Position numbers and translations under genes: made by a program
The notes under the pieces: model-generated
Database searches by the model: none
What the model was told of the DNA's origin: nothing
The model's input: only the letters and a program-made list of their open reading frames with translations
Shown: piece after piece, positions 31,249-40,120 of the stretch
How the letters are laid out: the number at the start of each line of letters is the position of its first letter
How positions within the stretch are numbered: position 1 is the first letter of the stretch
From: Vibrio sagamiensis NBRC 104589
GTDB taxonomy: Bacteria; Pseudomonadota; Gammaproteobacteria; Enterobacterales; Vibrionaceae
Reading direction: 5' to 3'
Assembly (NCBI RefSeq): GCF_007990935.1
Contig: NZ_BJXJ01000001.1
Location: 1-64,000, forward strand
DNA length: 64,000 nucleotides

Positions 31249-32679
31249 ATGAGCAAAGAAATTAAAGCCCAAGTTGTTGTACTTGGTTCTGGTCCTGCTG
31301 GTTACTCTGCAGCATTCCGATGTGCAGATTTAGGTCTTGAAACAGTACTTATCGAGCGTTACAGCTCTTTAGGTGGTGTATGTTTGAACGTGGGTTGTAT
31401 CCCATCAAAAGCACTATTACACGTTTCAAAAGTAATTGAAGAAGCGAAAGCAATGGCTGAGCACGGCGTTGTTTTCGGTGAGCCGCAAACTGACATCAAC
31501 AAGATTCGTATCTGGAAAGACAAAGTTGTTACCCAATTGACTGGTGGTCTTGGTGGTATGGCTAAGATGCGTAATGTGACTGTCGTTAATGGCTACGGTA
31601 AGTTCACAGGTCCTAACTCGATCCTTGTAGAAGGTGAGGGTGAAGCAACGACTGTAAACTTTGACAATGCAATCGTAGCGGCAGGTTCTCGCCCTATTAA
31701 ACTGCCATTCATCCCACATGAAGACCCACGAATTTGGGATTCTACAGATGCACTTGAGCTGAAAGAAGTTCCTGAAAAACTTCTGATCATGGGTGGTGGT
31801 ATCATCGGTCTAGAAATGGGCACAGTTTACCAATCTCTAGGTTCTAAAGTTGATGTTGTTGAGATGTTCGATCAGGTTATTCCTGCAGCGGATAAAGACA
31901 TCGTTAAGGTTTACACTAAACGTGTTAAAGACAAATTCAACTTGATGCTAGAAACGAAAGTAACGGCAGTTGAAGCGAAAGAAGACGGTATCTACGTTTC
32001 AATGGAAGGTAAAAAAGCACCAGCAGATGCTGAGCGCTATGATGCGGTTCTTGTTGCTATCGGCCGTGTACCAAACGGTGCACTTATCGATGCTGAAAAA
32101 GCGGGAATTGAAGTGGATGAGCGCGGCTTTATCAACGTTGATAAGCAAATGCGTACGAACGTTCCTCATATCCATGCAATTGGTGACGTAGTTGGTCAAC
32201 CAATGCTAGCTCACAAAGGTGTGCATGAAGGTCACGTGGCAGCAGAAGTTATTTCTGGTAAGAAACACTACTTCGATCCTAAAGTTATTCCTTCAATTGC
32301 TTACACTGAGCCAGAAGTGGCATGGGTTGGTAAGACTGAGAAAGAAGCGAAGGCAGAAGGCATTAACTACGAAGTTGCGACATTCCCATGGGCAGCTTCA
32401 GGTCGTGCGATTGCATCTGATTGTTCAGATGGTATGACTAAGCTGATCTTTGATAAAGAATCTCATCGTGTAATCGGTGGTGCTGTTGTTGGTACTAACG
32501 GTGGTGAATTGCTTGGTGAAATCGGCCTAGCTATCGAGATGGGTTGTGATGCTGAAGATATCGCGCTAACGATTCATGCTCACCCAACTCTACATGAGTC
32601 TGTGGGTCTAGCTGCTGAAGTATTTGAAGGTTCAATCACTGACCTGCCAAACAAAAAAGCAGTAAAAAAGAAAAAGTAA
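31249..32679 (+). CDS. lpd: Dihydrolipoamide dehydrogenase (E3)
   Basis: FAD enzyme that reoxidises dihydrolipoamide with NAD+ for pyruvate and 2-oxoglutarate dehydrogenases. The FAD motif VVVLGSGPAGYSAA is at the N-terminus, the redox disulfide GGVCLNVGCIPSK has Cys45 and Cys50, the NAD motif is MGGGIIGLEMGTV, the second FAD motif is HAIGDVVGQPMLAHKG, and the catalytic HAHPTLHESV is near the C-terminus. It is 476 residues. AGAGG is present upstream of the ATG. It follows aceF by 255 bases with a hairpin and a probable own promoter between. Confidence 0.98.
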   Translation: MSKEIKAQVVVLGSGPAGYSAAFRCADLGLETVLIERYSSLGGVCLNVGCIPSKALLHVSKVIEEAKAMAEHGVVFGEPQTDINKIRIWKDKVVTQLTGGLGGMAKMRNVTVVNGYGKFTGPNSILVEGEGEATTVNFDNAIVAAGSRPIKLPFIPHEDPRIWDSTDALELKEVPEKLLIMGGGIIGLEMGTVYQSLGSKVDVVEMFDQVIPAADKDIVKVYTKRVKDKFNLMLETKVTAVEAKEDGIYVSMEGKKAPADAERYDAVLVAIGRVPNGALIDAEKAGIEVDERGFINVDKQMRTNVPHIHAIGDVVGQPMLAHKGVHEGHVAAEVISGKKHYFDPKVIPSIAYTEPEVAWVGKTEKEAKAEGINYEVATFPWAASGRAIASDCSDGMTKLIFDKESHRVIGGAVVGTNGGELLGEIGLAIEMGCDAEDIALTIHAHPTLHESVGLAAEVFEGSITDLPNKKAVKKKK

Positions 32680-32697
32680 TTTTTAAAAACGCTATAA

Positions 32698-32726
32698 AAA
32701 AACGCTGACTTTTGTCGGCGTTTTTT
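32698..32726 (+). terminator. Terminator of lpd
   Basis: The stem AACGCTGAC / GTCGGCGTT (one T-G pair) with a TTTT loop is flanked by an A-run on the left and six T on the right. Confidence 0.9.
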
Positions 32727-32731
32727 ATGTT

Positions 32732-32761
32732 CGTAAAAAGCCCGCTAGTATAGCGGGCTTT
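32732..32761 (-). terminator. Terminator of the luxR homologue
   Basis: AAAGCCCGCTA / TAGCGGGCTTT form an 11-bp stem with a 3-base loop. On the minus strand a run of T follows. It lies 25 bases after the regulator's stop codon and back to back with the lpd terminator. Confidence 0.85.
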
Positions 32762-32785
32762 ATGCTGATTAATTAAAAAATTGAA

Positions 32786-33397
32786 TTAATCACAGTTGTA
32801 GATACACAGCATCTCTAAGTATGAATTTACTAAATGAGACAACTCTGCTTCGTTTTTAGAGCGGTTTGCTTGAACAAAAATTGAGTAGCAAATTCCATGG
32901 AATAAGTTACCCAGAACTTCAGGCTCAAACTGCTCACGTACTTGGCCACGTTCAATAGCCTTGATGAACATATTTTGTACTAACAATTGGTTAGTTCGGT
33001 TTGTCGTCACAAACAATGGCCATACCTCATCACGAGTTGAAGCGCTCCATTCAAACCAAACTTTTAGCCAGTAACAATTTTGACTGACGAGTTCAATCAT
33101 CGCGTTAGTAATGTTAGCGATGTTTTCGCGAGCATGAATATCTAAATCAATATTATCAGATAAGAAGTTTGAAAATTGGCGTACAACATGATTCAACACT
33201 TCATCAACCAGATCTTCGCGAGTTGGAAAATAATTAAAAACAGTTGCAACAGAAACTTGTGCTATTTCTGCAATATCAGCGTGACCGCCACGACCGATAC
33301 CGCGACGGGCAAACACTTCTAGTGCGATTTCCATCAGCTGCTGTTTACGTTTTAGAGGAGAAAGCCTTGTTCGAGGTCTCTTAGCTATTGAGTCCAT
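32786..33397 (-). CDS. luxR: Quorum-sensing master regulator, LuxR/SmcR/OpaR/HapR type (TetR family)
   Basis: Master regulator of high-cell-density genes in vibrios (a TetR-fold protein, unrelated to V. fischeri LuxR). The N-terminus MDSIAKRPRTRLSPLKRKQ and the helix-turn-helix region GRGGHADIAEIAQVSVATVFNYFPTREDLVDEVL are nearly identical to V. harveyi LuxR. WFEWSASTRDEVWPLFVTTNRTNQLLVQNMF follows, and the C-terminus is LCIYNCD. The start is ATG 33397, since AAGGA lies 8 bases upstream; an ATG at 33415 has no Shine-Dalgarno. It is 203 residues. It is convergent with lpd and divergent from hpt. In the family it is repressed post-transcriptionally by Qrr RNAs; I could not mark the pairing site. 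Confidence 0.95.
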   Translation of the reverse strand: MDSIAKRPRTRLSPLKRKQQLMEIALEVFARRGIGRGGHADIAEIAQVSVATVFNYFPTREDLVDEVLNHVVRQFSNFLSDNIDLDIHARENIANITNAMIELVSQNCYWLKVWFEWSASTRDEVWPLFVTTNRTNQLLVQNMFIKAIERGQVREQFEPEVLGNLFHGICYSIFVQANRSKNEAELSHLVNSYLEMLCIYNCD

Positions 33398-33718
33398 AGT
33401 TATATTCCTTGCCATTTGAGTTGATATTATTGGGGTATATCCCCTAATTAATTATTTTAATAATTGCTTTTAAGCGTCTATGAGTGTAATGGTGCATATG
33501 GCTCAGGTCAATATGTGATGTGCGTTTTGTAGACAAAAATGTTACAACTAATGACCAATTCAACTATGAAACTTTTAAAAATAAGACATACATCAAAATA
33601 ATGAATGATTTAATGTGAAACTTCTCAGTTGAAAGAGGGGGTGTTACACTTATTGGCAGAAATAGGGTGCTCGCTTGCGTACGATCAACCTCAACCTCTA
33701 AAGAAAATTGAGTAAAGT
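33398..33718. other. 321-base divergent region between luxR homologue and hpt
   Basis: Non-coding and AT-rich. GGGG (33432-33435) and CCCC (33441-33444) can form a small hairpin in the luxR leader 35 bases before its start. I did not find a convincing palindromic TTATTGA...TCAATAA auto-operator, nor a long match to the conserved Qrr core. Promoters for both genes must lie here but no clear pair of hexamers stands out. Confidence 0.5.
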
Positions 33719-34249
33719 ATGAAACATACAATAGAAGTAATGATTTCTGAGCAAGAAGTTCATGATCGAATCTGTGAATTAGGTAAGCAAATTACGGAAC
33801 ACTACAAAGGCAGCGAAGACCTAGTTTTAGTTGGTTTGCTGCGTGGCTCATTTGTATTTATGGCTGATTTAGCTCGTGCAATTCAATTGACTCATCAGGT
33901 AGATTTTATGACGGCTTCTAGCTATGGCAATACAATGGAAAGCTCACGAGATGTACGGATTTTAAAAGATCTTGATGATGATATTAAAGGAAAGGATGTA
34001 TTGATTATTGAAGATATTATTGATACTGGTAATACATTAAATAAGATCCGTGAAATCCTGTCTTTACGTGAACCCAAATCTATTGCTATCTGCACTCTGC
34101 TTGATAAGCCATCTCGCCGTGAAATTGAAGTACCCATTGATTGGGTTGGGTTCTCTATCCCAGATGAATTTGTTGTGGGAGTCGGTATTGATTATGCACA
34201 GAAATATCGTCATTTACCCTTTATTGGCAAAGTGGTACCTCAAGAGTAA
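33719..34249 (+). CDS. hpt: Hypoxanthine phosphoribosyltransferase
   Basis: Purine salvage: converts hypoxanthine (and weakly guanine) to IMP with PRPP. The PRPP motif [14 protein letters not shown] is at about residues 99-112, preceded by [21 protein letters not shown] and [13 protein letters not shown] (flexible loop Ser-Tyr). The C-terminal [28 protein letters not shown] is typical. It is 176 residues. It is adjacent to the luxR homologue as in other vibrios. Confidence 0.97.
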   Translation: MKHTIEVMISEQEVHDRICELGKQITEHYKGSEDLVLVGLLRGSFVFMADLARAIQLTHQVDFMTASSYGNTMESSRDVRILKDLDDDIKGKDVLIIEDIIDTGNTLNKIREILSLREPKSIAICTLLDKPSRREIEVPIDWVGFSIPDEFVVGVGIDYAQKYRHLPFIGKVVPQE

Positions 34250-34265
34250 TTAGTATTCCTTTGAA

Positions 34266-34303
34266 TAAAAAAACGCCCATTAACTTGTAATGAGCGTTTT
34301 TTT
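34266..34303 (+). terminator. Terminator of hpt (and probably of convergent can)
   Basis: AAACGCCCATTA / TAATGAGCGTTT with one mismatch and a 5-base loop is flanked by an A-run and a run of seven T. The symmetrical A/T tails allow function in both directions. Confidence 0.85.
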
Positions 34304-34328
34304 ATCTAGTCAGGGTTATCCTTTTAGT

Positions 34329-34997
34329 TCAGCGGCAAAGTAATTTATTTTCTGAATTTAGGATTGTTGAGAGTGCTTTTTGGTAAGAAGCTTCGACGGT
34401 TTCTTTTGAGTTTGAACGAATACCTAGATATTCTAATTTACCATCTTCAATGCCGTATACAACACCATGAATTTCTACATCTTGTCCTCTTTCCCAAGCA
34501 TTCTGCATGATAGTAGAATTACCTAAGTTATAGACCTGCTCAGCAACATTTATTTCGCCAAGCTTATCAGCCTTATCTATTTCTGGGAGTTGGTCTAGAT
34601 AGTCACGGTGTTTAAAGTACAAATCGCGAATATGGAGTAACCAGTTATTGATTAACCCAAGCTGTGGATTATCAATAGCCGCTTTTACCCCTCCACAACC
34701 ATAATGACCACAAACAATAATATGTTTTACCTTGAGAACATCAACAGCATATTGGACGACTGATAAACAGTTTAAATCGGTATGAATGACTTGGTTGGCA
34801 ACATTACGGTGAACGAATAGCTCACCAGAATATAAGCCTGTCAATCGTTCCGCCGGAACTCGACTATCAGAGCAACCAATCCAAAGAAAGTCCGGCTTTT
34901 GGCCTTCGGCAAGTTTTGCAAAGTATTCAGGGCGATCAGATTTGATTTCTTCTGACCATTTTGAGTTATTTTCGAATAATTGTTTCATTTCTGGCAT
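34329..34997 (-). CDS. can: Beta-class carbonic anhydrase
   Basis: Zinc enzyme for CO2/bicarbonate interconversion, needed to feed carboxylases at ambient CO2. The zinc ligands are all present: Cys42 and Asp44 in [13 protein letters not shown], His98 and Cys101 in CGHYGCGGV. It is 222 residues, close to E. coli Can. It is convergent with hpt, and divergent from a SulP anion transporter gene, which suggests cooperation in inorganic-carbon supply. Confidence 0.96.
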   Translation of the reverse strand: MPEMKQLFENNSKWSEEIKSDRPEYFAKLAEGQKPDFLWIGCSDSRVPAERLTGLYSGELFVHRNVANQVIHTDLNCLSVVQYAVDVLKVKHIIVCGHYGCGGVKAAIDNPQLGLINNWLLHIRDLYFKHRDYLDQLPEIDKADKLGEINVAEQVYNLGNSTIMQNAWERGQDVEIHGVVYGIEDGKLEYLGIRSNSKETVEASYQKALSTILNSENKLLCR

Positions 34998-35320
34998 CTG
35001 AAACTCACTTCCCTAGTCATAAAAAGAATGTTACTGAATAGATCACAAGGTTTTTATAGATAGTGTGATCTCTAAGTCTTTTACCCAAGCATCTGAGGCT
35101 ACTCGGTTATAACTATACACAATGTTACAATTTCAATCCTGTTAAATATTCACCTAACATGACTCATCTGACGAGTTCTAGCGCTGAAATTCATAGATTA
35201 TGCAGTCATTATTCAACTTGTAGATAATCACTTTCTGTTATCTGTGTTTTTTTTTCGGTGTTGATTGAAATATTTGTTAGATTAAAAGTATTTTTTGTTT
35301 AAATGCAGGAAGCAGAGTTA
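34998..35320. other. 323-base divergent region between can and the SulP gene
   Basis: AT-rich promoter region. AGATCACA (35040-35047) and TGTGATCT (35064-35071) form an inverted repeat with a 16-base spacer. The half sites resemble CRP half sites but face the wrong way for a CRP box. No convincing promoter hexamers were assigned. Confidence 0.45.
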
Positions 35321-36994
35321 ATGTTTGGTCACCGATTTAAGGATATCGACTTAAGAGGAGATGCTTTCGGAGGCGTCACCACCGCTATCATATCACTGCC
35401 TTTAGCGTTAGCATTTGGCGTTGCTTCAGGAGCTGGAGCTGAAGCAGGGTTATGGGGGGCGATCATGGTCGGGTTATTCGCTTCACTATTTGGTGGCTCC
35501 AATACCCTTATTTCTGAGCCGACTGGCCCGATGACAGTCATTATGACAGCAGTATTGACCAGTATGATGGCCAAATACCCGGAAACCGGGATGGCGATGA
35601 CATTTACAGTCGTGATGATGGCTGGTGCATTTCAAGTATTGCTTGGTACACTTAAGTTGGGTAAATATATTACCCTTATGCCCTACAGCGTTATCTCAGG
35701 TTTTATGTCTGGCATTGGCGTTATTTTGATCATCTTGCAGCTCTCTCCTCTGCTGGGGTACCCAGCGCCTTTAGGTGGAGTCACTGGAACGTTATCAGCA
35801 TTGCCAGAGACCATTTCAAATCTTAAGTTCAGTGAATTATTCCTAGGGCTACTCACATTAGTGATCTTATTTTTTTTCCCAAGGCAGTACCGTAGATACG
35901 TTCCAGCACAATTAGTTGCATTAGTCATTGTCACGGTTTTGTCGGTGATGTTTTTTGATGTTGATGATATACGCCGGATCGGTGAGATTCCAGCAGGCTT
36001 GCCTTCATTAGTGGTTCCTCATGTCGAGCCAGCTATATTCATGGAAATGGTGATCGATGCACTTGTGCTGGGAACCTTAGGTTGTATTGATACCTTGTTA
36101 ACTGCGGTTATTGGCGACTCGCTGACACGCAAGGAGCATAACTCAGATAAAGAATTACGTGGTCAGGGTTTTGCAAACATGATTTCTGGTGTGTTTGGTG
36201 CACTTCCTGGTGCTGGTGCAACTATGGGAACGGTCACCAATATTCAAGTGGGGGCACGTTCCCCATTATCTGGAGTTATTCGTGCCTTAATCTTAGCGTT
36301 CGTGGTGTTAGTAGCAAGTGGATTAACGGCTCCGATTCCGATGGCTGTACTGGCAGGAATTGCTGTCTACGTTGGAGTGAATATTCTTGACTGGAGTTTT
36401 ATTCAGCGAGTACATAAAGTGAGCTTTCCTGGTATGGCGGTGATGTATGGGGTGATGTTGCTGACCGTATTTGTTGACTTGATTGTTGCCGTCGGACTCG
36501 GTGTATTTATTTCAAACATTATTATTATTGAACGGTTGAGTCGTGAGCAAGCACGACAAGTAAAAGCGATCAGTGATGCTGATGAAGATGATGTACCGCT
36601 CACTGATAGTGAAAAGAATCTGCTTGATCGAGCTAATGGAAAAGTCCTCTTTTTCTATTTATCTGGCCCTATGATCTTCAGTGTCTCGAAAGCGATTTCT
36701 CGTCAGCACTCTAGTATCAGAGATTATGAAGCGATGATCCTTGATCTCAGCGATGTCCCCATGATCGATGTGACAGTCGGTCTTGCTCTTGAAAATGCTA
36801 TTAAAGATGCACTCGAAGCGCAATGTTCGGTGTATTTGTTGTGCCCCAATGAACGGACTCGTGAGCAATTAGAGAAATTTCATGTGCTTGATTTAGTTCC
36901 AGATGAAAATAGCTTCAAATTCCGTTATGAAGCTTTAAATGCAGCGATTAAGCAAGTAGAACAAGATGACTCTCTTGTTTTATTAACAACGTAA
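35321..36994 (+). CDS. SulP family anion transporter with STAS domain
   Basis: A 557-residue inner-membrane carrier (SLC26/SulP). The N-terminal half has about 12-14 hydrophobic helices, with the motifs GDAFGGVTTAIISLPLALAFGVASG, FGGSNTLISEPTGPMTVI and GLGCIDTLLTAVIGDSLTRKEHNSDKELRGQGFANM. A cytoplasmic STAS domain begins near residue 430 (KVLFFYLSGPMIFSV, LDLSDVPMIDVT). An in-frame ATG lies at 35303, but AGGAAG (35307-35312) sits 8 bases before ATG 35321, so I chose the latter. Members carry bicarbonate, sulfate or dicarboxylates; pairing with can favours bicarbonate, but this is inference. Confidence 0.88.
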   Translation: MFGHRFKDIDLRGDAFGGVTTAIISLPLALAFGVASGAGAEAGLWGAIMVGLFASLFGGSNTLISEPTGPMTVIMTAVLTSMMAKYPETGMAMTFTVVMMAGAFQVLLGTLKLGKYITLMPYSVISGFMSGIGVILIILQLSPLLGYPAPLGGVTGTLSALPETISNLKFSELFLGLLTLVILFFFPRQYRRYVPAQLVALVIVTVLSVMFFDVDDIRRIGEIPAGLPSLVVPHVEPAIFMEMVIDALVLGTLGCIDTLLTAVIGDSLTRKEHNSDKELRGQGFANMISGVFGALPGAGATMGTVTNIQVGARSPLSGVIRALILAFVVLVASGLTAPIPMAVLAGIAVYVGVNILDWSFIQRVHKVSFPGMAVMYGVMLLTVFVDLIVAVGLGVFISNIIIIERLSREQARQVKAISDADEDDVPLTDSEKNLLDRANGKVLFFYLSGPMIFSVSKAISRQHSSIRDYEAMILDLSDVPMIDVTVGLALENAIKDALEAQCSVYLLCPNERTREQLEKFHVLDLVPDENSFKFRYEALNAAIKQVEQDDSLVLLTT

Positions 36995-37026
36995 CCTCTA
37001 TTCGCTTATCTGACATCCTGCGAATA

Positions 37027-37055
37027 TACCCAAATATCCTGGGATCAATTGGGTA
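37027..37055 (+). terminator. Hairpin after the SulP gene
   Basis: TACCCAA (37027-37033) and TTGGGTA (37049-37055) form a 7-bp stem with a 15-base loop. There is no T-run, so it is only a weak terminator candidate. Confidence 0.3.
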
Positions 37056-37157
37056 GAGAATTTATCTAGTTTAATCACCCTACCTTTCGTTCTTGAAGGA
37101 TCATTAGTCTCCAAGATTAGACGCTTTGAAACTCTGTAAATTATAGGTTTGTTTTAA

Positions 37158-37222
37158 TCGTCATTTGACGATAAACTCACTGGGAAATTGATAACCCATT
37201 AAGAGTAAAAGATGAATGGGTT
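37158..37222. promoter_or_regulatory. Palindromes in the yadG leader
   Basis: TCGTCATTTGACGA (37158-37171) is a perfect 14-bp palindrome. Further on, AACCCATT (37193-37200) and AATGGGTT (37215-37222) form a hairpin that ends 32 bases before the yadG ATG. The first looks like an operator for a dimeric protein, but no regulator is known. Confidence 0.4.
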
Positions 37223-37254
37223 TAAATGATTAACTCACAGATGGCAGTGATGAA

Positions 37255-38175
37255 ATGACATATGCATTAGAAATAGAACAACTGCGTAAGACATACGCTG
37301 GAGGTTTTGAAGCGCTAAAAGGGATGAGTTTAACCGTCGAAAAAGGGGACTTTTACGCACTATTAGGGCCTAATGGCGCAGGTAAATCGACGACGATAGG
37401 GATTATATCTTCCTTAGTGAATAAAACTTCAGGAAGCGTCAAAGTATTCGGCTATGACATGGATACACACCTTGAGTTGGCGAAACAAAACTTGGGCTTA
37501 GTGCCGCAAGAATTTAATTTCAACCAGTTTGAGACGGTTGAGCAGATTGTTATTCAACAGGCCGGCTATTATGGTGTTTCTAAGGCTTTAGCCAAGCAGC
37601 GAGCTGAAAAGTACCTGACTAAGCTTGACCTTTGGGAGAAGCGTAAAGAGCGTGCGCGTAATTTATCGGGAGGCATGAAACGCCGCTTGATGATTGCTCG
37701 AGCATTAATGCATGAGCCGCAGTTACTGATCTTAGATGAACCGACAGCGGGTGTTGATATTGAGTTGCGCCGTTCGATGTGGGACTTCCTGAAGGAGATC
37801 AATCAAGAACAAGGCATTACGATTATTTTGACGACCCATTATCTTGAAGAGGCGGAGATGCTTTGTCGTCATATTGGTATCATTAACAAAGGTGAGTTGA
37901 TTGAAAATACCACGATGAAAGCCTTGCTTAACCAATTACACGTTGAAACTTTCATTTTAGATTTTGAATATCAGGGTACTTTGCCTCAATTAGCCGATGT
38001 GAACAAACAAACGCTGGTGAATGGTTCATTAGAAATTGAAATCGAAAAAAGCCAAGGGCTGAATAGTGTGTTTAATCAGTTGTCTGATTGTGGTGTGAAG
38101 GTCACATCGATGCGCAATAAAGCCAATCGACTAGAAGAGTTGTTTGTCAGTATCGTTCGAGGAGGATCACAATAA
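37255..38175 (+). CDS. yadG: ABC exporter ATP-binding protein YadG
   Basis: A 306-residue ABC ATPase of the ABC-2/drug-resistance type. Walker A GPNGAGKST is at residues 38-46, the Q-loop is LVPQEFNFNQFETV, the signature is NLSGGMKRRLMIARAL, Walker B is LLILDEPTAGVD, and the H-loop is TTHYLEEAEML. A C-terminal extension of about 80 residues follows. Its stop overlaps the yadH ATG by one base. In E. coli yadGH also lie beside can and hpt. The substrate is unknown. Confidence 0.93.
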   Translation: MTYALEIEQLRKTYAGGFEALKGMSLTVEKGDFYALLGPNGAGKSTTIGIISSLVNKTSGSVKVFGYDMDTHLELAKQNLGLVPQEFNFNQFETVEQIVIQQAGYYGVSKALAKQRAEKYLTKLDLWEKRKERARNLSGGMKRRLMIARALMHEPQLLILDEPTAGVDIELRRSMWDFLKEINQEQGITIILTTHYLEEAEMLCRHIGIINKGELIENTTMKALLNQLHVETFILDFEYQGTLPQLADVNKQTLVNGSLEIEIEKSQGLNSVFNQLSDCGVKVTSMRNKANRLEELFVSIVRGGSQ

Positions 38176-38945
38176 TGTACAAACTCTATTGGACGGCATT
38201 TTGTAGCCTATTAAGCAAAGAAATTAATCGTTTTACACGAATCTGGGTGCAAACACTGGTGCCACCAGCAATTACGATGACACTATATTTCATTATTTTT
38301 GGCAGTTTGATTGGCTCTCGTATCGGAGATATGGAGGGCTTTAGCTACATGGAGTACATCGTACCCGGTTTAATCATGATGTCAGTGATTACGAACTCCT
38401 ACTCGAATGTCGCGTCTTCATTCTTTAGCTCTAAATTTCAACGGAACATTGAAGAGTTAATGGTTGCTCCAGTCCCTAGCTATGTCATTATTCTTGGCTT
38501 TGTGATGGGAGGCGTTGTGCGTGGTTTGTTAGTGGGCACTATAGTGACTGGCGTTTCTCTGTTTTTTGTGGAACTTAACGTGGATCACTGGGGGATCATC
38601 ATTGCAACCGTCTTTATGACTTCCGTTGTGTTTTCACTAGGAGGTTTGATTAATGCTGTATATGCAAAAACATACGATGATATTTCGATTATCCCGACCT
38701 TTGTCTTGACTCCACTGACTTACCTTGGCGGTGTATTTTACTCTATAAGTCTTTTGCCTGAATTTTGGCAAGGTGTTTCGAAACTCAATCCAATTGTCTA
38801 CATGGTTAACGCCTTCCGTTATGGCTTTTTAGGTGTATCTGATGTTGGCATTGTGACATCTTTTAGCGTATTGACCATTTTTGTCGTCGCGCTCTATGCT
38901 GTTGCTCATTTCTTAGTGACAAAAGGAATTGGCTTAAGAAGCTAA
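38175..38945 (+). CDS. yadH: ABC exporter permease YadH
   Basis: A 256-residue ABC-2 type permease with six hydrophobic helices. Typical segments are KEINRFTRIWVQTLVPPAITMTLYFIIFG, MEYIVPGLIMMSVITNSYSNVASSFF, NIEELMVAPVP, the LTPLTYLGGVFYSISLLPEFWQ signature of the family, and NPIVYMVNAFRYGFLG. It forms an exporter with YadG. Its start codon overlaps the end of yadG by one base. Confidence 0.93.
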   Translation: MYKLYWTAFCSLLSKEINRFTRIWVQTLVPPAITMTLYFIIFGSLIGSRIGDMEGFSYMEYIVPGLIMMSVITNSYSNVASSFFSSKFQRNIEELMVAPVPSYVIILGFVMGGVVRGLLVGTIVTGVSLFFVELNVDHWGIIIATVFMTSVVFSLGGLINAVYAKTYDDISIIPTFVLTPLTYLGGVFYSISLLPEFWQGVSKLNPIVYMVNAFRYGFLGVSDVGIVTSFSVLTIFVVALYAVAHFLVTKGIGLRS

Positions 38946-39079
38946 ACTTAAAAAGGTATTTTACCTCGAGAGATAAAACTCTAACTATTTGGTTTGCTGT
39001 AAAAATAGTATCCGATCTTCTTATGCCACTTAGAGACATTGATAGGTATAGAGGCCGGTAACGCCAAATAGAAGTATAG

Positions 39080-39114
39080 AAAAGCCGGTGTCAGTGTTTG
39101 AGACCGGCTTTTGT
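39080..39114 (+). terminator. Terminator after yadGH, probably shared with panBC
   Basis: AAAAGCCGGT / ACCGGCTTTT form a 10-bp stem with a 13-base loop. A and T tracts on both sides allow use by yadGH and by the convergent panC transcript. Confidence 0.75.
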
Positions 39115-39203
39115 TGTTTTGGTGATGAGTCTATTGATTGGGCGGTATGTGCTTTAAATCTCACTGTAACTCATTCATTATGATACTGACGAGGAAAACT
39201 AGC

Positions 39204-40109
39204 TTATTCAACGTTGGTTGAATTTACTTCGTCTGCTGATGCTTCTTCTTTGTTTTCTACTGCCATATCAAGTGTTTGATTATCAATCAGACGAACCTTG
39301 CCTAGGAAAGCAGACATAAGAATGACTGCCTGTGTCGTCTCGGTATTAATTTCTTGTAAGGTTCTTGCATCACGGATAAAAATCTCATCAGGGTGGAGGT
39401 CCGCAGCGCGCAGCTGATCGCTTGCATCCTCAATCACAGATGCGTAATCATCTCGACCACCTCGGATAGCGCTGCTAATCCAACGCATTGTACGTGCTAG
39501 AACTGGCGCACGTTGACGTTCATCGATGGTCAAGAGGCCGTTGCGAGAACTCATGGCAAGGCCATCCATTTCACGTACCGTAGGGACACCAATAATATCG
39601 ATATCCATGGCGAGGTCGCTGACCATTTTTCTAATCACAGCAAGTTGCTGAAAGTCTTTTTCCCCAAAGCAGGCCACGTTAGGCTGGATGATATTAAATA
39701 ACTTATTAACGACGGTAGTGACACCACGGAAATGACCAGGACGAGAGGCGCCCTCTAGCATAGTCGATAATTCAGGAACATCGACGTGGGTTTGCTTATC
39801 GAGTCCTTCCGGGTAGATAATGTCAGGTGTCGGTGTAAAAACGACGTCGACTTTTTCTCCAAGCAGTTTGTTTAAATCGTCTTCGAGAGTTCTTGGGTAG
39901 CTATTTAAATCATCGCTACGTTCGAATTGCATTGGGTTAACAAAGATGCTTACCACGACGATGTCGGCATATTCGCGCGCTTTACGTACTAAGGTTAGGT
40001 GCCCTTCATGTAGGTTGCCCATCGTAGGAACAAAAGCGATGTTACGCCCTTCACGTTTAAACGCTTTGATTTGTTCGCGAATTGCTGAGATAGCGGTAAA
40101 AGTTTGCAT
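39204..40109 (-). CDS. panC: Pantothenate synthetase
   Basis: Joins pantoate and beta-alanine with ATP to give pantothenate. The nucleotidyl-transferase motifs are clear: [14 protein letters not shown] (HxGH), [23 protein letters not shown] and the KMSKS-like MSSRNGLLT. It is 301 residues, about 15-20 more than usual, because of an acidic C-terminal tail ([19 protein letters not shown]). It lies 11 bases after panB. No panD is nearby. Confidence 0.96.
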   Translation of the reverse strand: MQTFTAISAIREQIKAFKREGRNIAFVPTMGNLHEGHLTLVRKAREYADIVVVSIFVNPMQFERSDDLNSYPRTLEDDLNKLLGEKVDVVFTPTPDIIYPEGLDKQTHVDVPELSTMLEGASRPGHFRGVTTVVNKLFNIIQPNVACFGEKDFQQLAVIRKMVSDLAMDIDIIGVPTVREMDGLAMSSRNGLLTIDERQRAPVLARTMRWISSAIRGGRDDYASVIEDASDQLRAADLHPDEIFIRDARTLQEINTETTQAVILMSAFLGKVRLIDNQTLDMAVENKEEASADEVNSTNVE

Positions 40110-40120
40110 GCAAGAATCCT

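Noticed and set aside
33398-33600. Qrr pairing site in the luxR leader
   Set aside because: Only a short match around TTGGT to the conserved Qrr core could be found by eye, too weak to annotate.
35040-35071. CRP site between can and the SulP gene
   Set aside because: The half sites TCACA and TGTGA are in the reverse order and too far apart for a CRP dimer.
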